NCBI GenBank assembly: GCA_947168325.1
Contig: CAMVLN010000049.1
Location: forward strand, 1-10,365
Source: an uncultured Elusimicrobia bacterium
Lineage (GTDB): Bacteria > Elusimicrobiota > Endomicrobiia > Endomicrobiales > Endomicrobiaceae
Length of the DNA: 10,365 nt
Reading direction: 5' to 3'
Each line of letters opens with the position of its first letter. Position 1 is the stretch's first letter. Below are positions 7,248 to 10,365 of this stretch, in pieces. The notes under the pieces are model-generated. The model saw only the letters and a program-made list of their open reading frames with translations. It had not been told where the DNA came from and did not search any database. The position numbers and the translations under genes are program-made.

Positions 7248-7983
7248 AGTGATACCTTGTTTGGATGTTAATGCTGGTAGAGTAGTTAAAGGAACTAATT
7301 TTGTTGATTTAAGAGATGCCGGTAATCCTGTAGAAATTGCCAAAATGTACAATATTGAAGGAGCAGATGAACTTATATTTTTAGATATTACAGCTTCATC
7401 AGATAAAAGAGCTATAACTTTAGATGTAGTTAAAAAAACAGCAGAGCAGGTTTTTATTCCTCTAACTGTGGGTGGAGGTATAAGAACAGTTGAAGATATG
7501 AGGACTCTTTTAAAAGCTGGTGCCGACAAAATTTCAATTAATACAGCAGCTGTATTAAATCCAAATCTTATACATGATGGTAGTAGAAAGTTTGGGAATC
7601 AATGTATAGTTGTTGCAATAGATGCAAAAAAAGATGGAGATAGTTGGGTTGTTTATACTCATGGTGGAAGAATAAAAACAAATTTAAATGTTATAAAGTG
7701 GGTACAACAATGTGTAGAACTTGGTGCTGGTGAAATCCTTCTTACAAGTATGGATAAAGATGGCACTAAAGATGGTTATGATTTAAAACTTGTGGAAGAA
7801 GTTACAAAAGTAGTAACTGTTCCTGTAATTGCATCAGGTGGTGCAGGCAAAAAAGAACATTTTGTTGATGTATGTAAAGCCGGTGCATCAGCAGTTCTTG
7901 CAGCATCATTATTTCATTTCAAACAATTAAAAATATCAGATTTGAAACAATATATGAAACAAAACAATATTGAAGTTAGGTAA
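7234..7983 (+). CDS. hisF: Imidazole glycerol phosphate synthase, cyclase subunit
   Basis: A 249-residue (beta/alpha)8-barrel protein. It uses ammonia from HisH to convert PRFAR to imidazole glycerol phosphate and AICAR, which feed histidine and purine synthesis. The catalytic pair is present: Asp11 in RVIPCLDVNAGRVVKG and Asp130 in VVAIDAKKDG. The two phosphate-binding halves are also present: LTVGGGIRT (about 78-85) and VIASGGAGK (about 198-206). The MDKDGTKDGYD loop (173-183) is typical. The N-terminus is that of a true HisF rather than the sugar-modification paralogues. It is translationally coupled to hisH through a 14-base overlap. No other his gene follows; the next + strand gene is over 300 bases away. 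The rest of the pathway is presumably elsewhere or just outside the window. Confidence 0.96.
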   Translation: MVAIRVIPCLDVNAGRVVKGTNFVDLRDAGNPVEIAKMYNIEGADELIFLDITASSDKRAITLDVVKKTAEQVFIPLTVGGGIRTVEDMRTLLKAGADKISINTAAVLNPNLIHDGSRKFGNQCIVVAIDAKKDGDSWVVYTHGGRIKTNLNVIKWVQQCVELGAGEILLTSMDKDGTKDGYDLKLVEEVTKVVTVPVIASGGAGKKEHFVDVCKAGASAVLAASLFHFKQLKISDLKQYMKQNNIEVR

Positions 7984-7994
7984 AAGTTTTCAAG

Positions 7995-8012
7995 AAAAGT
8001 AAATTTACTTTT
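7995..8012. terminator. Perfect 18-base palindrome after hisF (possible weak terminator)
   Basis: AAAAGTAAATTTACTTTT is its own reverse complement and starts 12 bases after the hisF stop. In RNA it would fold into a short A-U-rich hairpin whose 3' arm is itself U-rich, which could act as a weak terminator in either direction. With just one G-C pair in the folded stem, stability is poor. A protein-binding site is the alternative. Confidence 0.35.
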
Positions 8013-8032
8013 ATAAATATAGACTTAAAAAT

Positions 8033-8062
8033 TTGACAATAGCTTCAAAAGTATAACATAAA
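8033..8062 (+). promoter_or_regulatory. Candidate promoter with a perfect TTGACA -35 box
   Basis: TTGACA (8033-8038) matches the -35 consensus exactly, and CATAAA (8057-8062) follows after 18 bases. TATAAC at 8052-8057 is closer to the -10 consensus, but its 13-base spacing is too short. If used, the flavoprotein mRNA would have a leader of about 240 bases. The -10 half is mediocre. Confidence 0.3.
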
Positions 8063-8112
8063 TATTTATTTAAATTTTATAACCTATAATAAGAAAAAAA
8101 TCATTATACCAA

Positions 8113-8154
8113 TTTATAATTTACATTTTATAATTTAGAATGTATAATTAGCTT
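8113..8154. repeat. 14-bp tandem repeat, three units, each with a TATAAT core
   Basis: The units are TTTATAATTTACAT (8113-8126), TTTATAATTTAGAA (8127-8140) and a diverged TGTATAATTAGCTT (8141-8154). The first two differ at three positions. TATAAT recurs at 8115, 8129 and 8143. The TACATT/AATGTA segments (8122-8127, 8138-8143) are also inverted relative to each other. It may be a small regulatory array or just A/T-rich slippage. Confidence 0.4.
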
Positions 8155-8265
8155 AATGGTTTAATTTTAATTTGTTTTTGCAACATCAGAAATAAAAAGT
8201 AACTGAAAATTATCAGATAAGAGGATTTATGAAATAAGTTCGTCATTATATAGTGAATTGTAAAA

Positions 8266-8285
8266 ATAATTTTTATAAAAATTAT
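8266..8285. promoter_or_regulatory. Perfect 20-base palindrome upstream of the flavin reductase-like gene
   Basis: ATAATTTTTATAAAAATTAT equals its own reverse complement and ends 25 bases before the ATG at 8311. It consists entirely of A and T, so an RNA hairpin would be weak; a homodimeric regulator site is the more attractive reading. No regulator gene is adjacent, and the call rests on symmetry and position only. Confidence 0.35.
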
Positions 8286-8300
8286 AGATTTTAGAATAAT

Positions 8301-8305
8301 GGAGG
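8301..8305 (+). promoter_or_regulatory. Ribosome binding site deciding the flavin reductase-like gene start
   Basis: GGAGG lies 5 bases before the ATG at 8311. A further in-frame ATG at 8299 overlaps this site by one base and lacks its own Shine-Dalgarno, so the start at 8311 (MNTLALTKIPYG) is preferred. Confidence 0.8.
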
Positions 8306-8310
8306 ATAAT

Positions 8311-8814
8311 ATGAATACTTTAGCTCTTACTAAAATACCTTATGGAATGTTTATTATTTCGTCTGCATTTAACGGAAAAATTGGTGGGCAAGTGGCAAAT
8401 ACTGTTTTTCAAATAAATTCAGACCCTGCTACAATAGCAATAAGCATATCTAAACAAAATAATACACACAATTTGTTATCTAATAGCAAAAAAGCAGTAA
8501 TTTCTGTTTTAACAGAAGAAGCAAGTTTTGAATTTATAGGAAAATTTGGGTTTAAAAGTTCAAGAGATTTTAATAAATTTGCCACAACAGAATATAAATT
8601 AAATGCCTCTGGTATACCAATTGTGACAGAGTTTACAAATTCTTATTTCGAAACAGAAATAGTTTCACAATTTGAAACAAATACACACACTCTATTTTTA
8701 TGTAAAGTATTAAATTGTGAAATTCTAAATGATAATTTAACTATGACTTACAGTTATTATCATAAAGTAAAAAAAGGGCTAACACCTAAAAATGCTCCTA
8801 CTTTCATAAAGTAA
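8311..8814 (+). CDS. Flavin reductase-like FMN-binding protein (Hrb flavin-domain type, no rubredoxin domain)
   Basis: A 167-residue protein of the flavin reductase-like split-barrel family, which binds FMN and transfers electrons between NAD(P)H, flavin and partner proteins. The opening LTKIPYGMFIISSAFNGKIGGQVANTVFQ, followed by SDPATIAISISKQNNTH, FIGKFGFKSSRDFNKF and THTLFLCKV, and the ending YYHKVKKGLTPKNAPTFIK, resembles the flavin domain of high-molecular-weight rubredoxin (Hrb). Hrb passes electrons to flavodiiron proteins that reduce oxygen or nitric oxide in anaerobes. Typical Hrb carries a rubredoxin domain with CxxC pairs after the flavin domain; here the protein stops at the point where it would begin. 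A free rubredoxin or another reductase would be needed for the same role. It stands alone on its strand, behind a long A/T-rich upstream region, and is convergent with the next gene. It is cytosolic, with no signal peptide. The family call is sure; the Hrb-like role is inference. Confidence 0.88.
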   Translation: MNTLALTKIPYGMFIISSAFNGKIGGQVANTVFQINSDPATIAISISKQNNTHNLLSNSKKAVISVLTEEASFEFIGKFGFKSSRDFNKFATTEYKLNASGIPIVTEFTNSYFETEIVSQFETNTHTLFLCKVLNCEILNDNLTMTYSYYHKVKKGLTPKNAPTFIK

Positions 8815-8816
8815 TA

Positions 8817-9296
8817 TTAAGATTTGTTATCTAATATTGTCTTTTGTCTATCAAGGAAATCTTGATACTTTTCCCCGTTGATTAAAAGATAAGTAGCTAT
8901 TGGATGTTTCCCTTTTTTATAAGAATATATAACTTCAACTTTATATTTATCTTGTAGGCCATTAATTATAAAATTAAATGTAGTATTTTGTGATAAAATA
9001 AAATTTAATTGTTTTAGATATTTTTCTGGTACATAAAATTTCATTGATTTTTTATTTAAACTTTTTATAAATTCTTGTTGTGTAAAAGGTTTATTGTTAA
9101 ACTGGTTTATATCTGTTTTCCCCCAATCTATAACATAGCGAATATAATGTCCAGACAACAAATCTCTTGGGTCATATCCTTTAATTGTTACCAAAATTTT
9201 TCGTCCAGAGTTTTTATCATATTCCAAAAAACATGCCCATAAAAACAAGCAAAATACCGGAATAAAAAAAATTAAAAGTAAAAATTTATTTTTCAT
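8817..9296 (-). CDS. GDYXXLXY-type single-pass membrane protein
   Basis: A 159-residue protein with a short positive N-terminus (MKNK) and one hydrophobic helix (about 5-23). The remainder should lie outside the cytoplasmic membrane. The motif YDPRDLLSGHYIRYVIDW (41-58) corresponds to the PRDLLRGDYxxLxY signature of the family, with His50 in place of the eponymous Asp and Arg53 before Tyr54. The C-terminal part (about 85-150) is a mixed strand/helix region with no catalytic motif I recognise. Its ATG overlaps the stop of the DUF2157 gene (ATGA, 9293-9296), with AGGA 8 bases upstream, so the two are translationally coupled. As I recall, the two families are often neighbours, which supports a shared but unknown membrane function. 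Its stop lies 2 bases from the stop of the convergent flavoprotein gene. Confidence 0.85.
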   Translation of the reverse strand: MKNKFLLLIFFIPVFCLFLWACFLEYDKNSGRKILVTIKGYDPRDLLSGHYIRYVIDWGKTDINQFNNKPFTQQEFIKSLNKKSMKFYVPEKYLKQLNFILSQNTTFNFIINGLQDKYKVEVIYSYKKGKHPIATYLLINGEKYQDFLDRQKTILDNKS

Positions 9297-10279
9297 TTAA
9301 AGGTTCCTAACTGTTTTATATTGCTTAAAATTTTTTTAAAAATACATACAAAAGATAGCAATAGTATTCCTCCAACAATAAATCCTATACCTGTAAATAA
9401 TAAATTGCCATAAGCTCTGATGAAAAGATAAATTATATATAGTTCCACTAATGCAGTATTATTTCTTATTGCCTTAAAACTTTTAATCTTATAAGAATAA
9501 TAAATTTTATAAGTTAACAAACAGCAAATAAATATAATACTAAAAATATTTTTATAAAATACTGCCAATATAAATGCAACTATTATCATTAATAATATGG
9601 CTATAAACGAAAAAGCTTTAGGTAAAAAAATTTTATTGTTAAGTTTTTTATATATAAACAAAGAACAATAATTTATTAACTCTAAAAGTATATAAATTAA
9701 ACCTAATACTATTGAAACATTTATTTCTTCTGAAAAAGGCAAAAATTTTGTTATAATCAAATTATAAATATCTTTCATATAAGCATAAAAATAATTTGGC
9801 AAACTATTTAATAATAATGCTATCCACAAGATATTTGCCAACTTATTGTTATTTACAAAAACAAATGGTATAGATAAAACCATCCATACTCTTGCAAAAG
9901 AAAGCCAGCCACCATCTAAATTATATATTTGTGATATTAGTCCTATGCTACCAGCAACCATAAAAAAAGATATTGTTAAAAATATTTCTGCAAAATTTTT
10001 TTTGTTATTAACTACAAAATAATAGTCTGCATAAACTACAAATAAAAAGAAGACAAAATTTACAACTAATTTTATTGAATAAGGTATTGTGTTCCAGTTA
10101 GAACCTATTATTAAAATTATGCCCAATGAAATTAATAATCCAGATACAATGAACAATTTTTTCCACAACTTAATACCAACATTTTTTGTTTGATAATAGT
10201 GTATTATCTGTTCTAGTTGTTCGTTTGTTATTATCCCTTCTTTATTAAGTTTTTCTAAATCACTTTTATATATTTTCAT
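9293..10279 (-). CDS. DUF2157-type multi-pass membrane protein
   Basis: A 328-residue protein. Residues 1-40 are a soluble, helical, charged segment (SDLEKLNKEGIITNEQLEQI) of the kind that starts DUF2157 proteins. About nine or ten hydrophobic helices follow between 42 and 313. Family-like marks are GSNWNTIP (59-66), just after the first helix, and SQIYNLDGGWLSFARVW (116-132), which resembles the SQxYxxxG stretch of DUF2157. The function of the family is unknown; nothing here indicates a transporter or enzyme active site. It is the first gene of a - strand pair and overlaps the GDYXXLXY-type gene by 4 bases. The start ATG has no good Shine-Dalgarno (only AAAGAAA upstream). A possible -10 TATAAT lies on the - strand at 10318-10323, without a good -35. 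Confidence 0.82.
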   Translation of the reverse strand: MKIYKSDLEKLNKEGIITNEQLEQIIHYYQTKNVGIKLWKKLFIVSGLLISLGIILIIGSNWNTIPYSIKLVVNFVFFLFVVYADYYFVVNNKKNFAEIFLTISFFMVAGSIGLISQIYNLDGGWLSFARVWMVLSIPFVFVNNNKLANILWIALLLNSLPNYFYAYMKDIYNLIITKFLPFSEEINVSIVLGLIYILLELINYCSLFIYKKLNNKIFLPKAFSFIAILLMIIVAFILAVFYKNIFSIIFICCLLTYKIYYSYKIKSFKAIRNNTALVELYIIYLFIRAYGNLLFTGIGFIVGGILLLSFVCIFKKILSNIKQLGTFK

Positions 10280-10317
10280 AATATTTCTTTAAAATATAAG
10301 TTTTATTAGACTCGCAA

Positions 10318-10323
10318 ATTATA
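10318..10323 (-). promoter_or_regulatory. Possible -10 box for the DUF2157/GDYXXLXY pair
   Basis: TATAAT on the - strand lies 38 bases before the ATG of the DUF2157 gene, a normal distance for a short leader. The sequence 16-18 bases further upstream (10340-10347) does not resemble TTGACA, so this is a half-promoter at best. The remaining bases to the window end are runs of T and A (10342-10365) with no visible gene. Confidence 0.25.
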
Positions 10324-10365
10324 ATAGTAAAAAATATATTGATTTTTTTTCTTTTTTAAAAAAAA

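Larger units (their letters stand above)
7984..8310. other. Gene-free A/T-rich region between hisF and the flavin reductase-like gene
   Basis: These 327 bases contain no credible coding frame, tRNA or recognised riboswitch. They do contain the 18-base palindrome after hisF, a TTGACA promoter candidate, a short 14-bp tandem repeat with TATAAT cores, a 20-base palindrome near the next gene and its ribosome binding site. Each is listed separately. The length and number of symmetric elements suggest regulated expression of the downstream flavoprotein, but this is inference. Confidence 0.5.

Noticed and set aside
6891..7529. Antisense frames opposite hisH and hisF
   Set aside because: The + strand frames have complete catalytic motifs; the opposite frames are products of low-complexity A/T-rich sequence.
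8299..8310. ATG start for the flavoprotein at 8299
   Set aside because: The GGAGG ribosome binding site would lie inside the coding region; it is correctly placed for the ATG at 8311.
10340..10365. Poly-T/poly-A run at the right edge as a terminator or repeat
   Set aside because: It is cut by the window end and has no visible stem; nothing can be concluded from it.

Overview
The window is a stretch of very AT-rich bacterial DNA, with G+C roughly one quarter by eye. It is densely coding, uses the standard bacterial code with TAA, TAG and TGA stops, and has only short A/T-rich gaps between genes. There are eight genes: six on the + strand and two on the - strand at the right end. A low-GC anaerobe is suggested by the base composition and by a flavin reductase-like protein of the type found in high-molecular-weight rubredoxin. 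A small DUF5679-type zinc ribbon also occurs. An Elusimicrobiota-like or similar gut or symbiotic lineage is possible, but the sequence alone does not fix the phylum. No rRNA, tRNA, CRISPR array or mobile element was seen.

Left part (1-3738): two tandem, paralogous membrane histidine kinases. The first runs off the left edge: its reading frame is open from base 2, so an apparent TTG start at 164 is not its true start. The second is complete, with about nine membrane helices, a GAF-like domain, a DHp phosphoacceptor helix and an HATPase domain. Both carry the same unusual H-box, with Gln where Glu or Asp normally follows the phosphoacceptor His. No response regulator lies in the window.

Middle (3739-6292): a 48-residue four-cysteine zinc-ribbon gene, followed immediately by a convincing rho-independent terminator. 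Then comes tex, an RNA-binding S1-domain protein linked to transcription.

Histidine block (6293-7983): hisH and hisF overlap by 14 bases and encode the two subunits of imidazole glycerol phosphate synthase. Their other pathway partners are not present here. Upstream of hisH, an 11-bp inverted repeat overlaps a plausible -10 box and is a candidate operator.

Right part (7984-10365): an A/T-rich gap of about 330 bases holds two perfect palindromes and a short 14-bp tandem repeat. It is followed by a stand-alone flavin reductase-like gene. That gene is tail-to-tail, with only 2 bases between stops, against a two-gene - strand operon. The operon encodes a DUF2157-type multi-pass membrane protein and a GDYXXLXY-type single-pass membrane protein, which overlap by 4 bases. 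The window ends in a poly-T/poly-A stretch.

Most of the window looks like ordinary chromosome. The least explained items are the twin kinases with the altered H-box, the dyad at the hisH promoter, and the palindromes before the flavoprotein gene.
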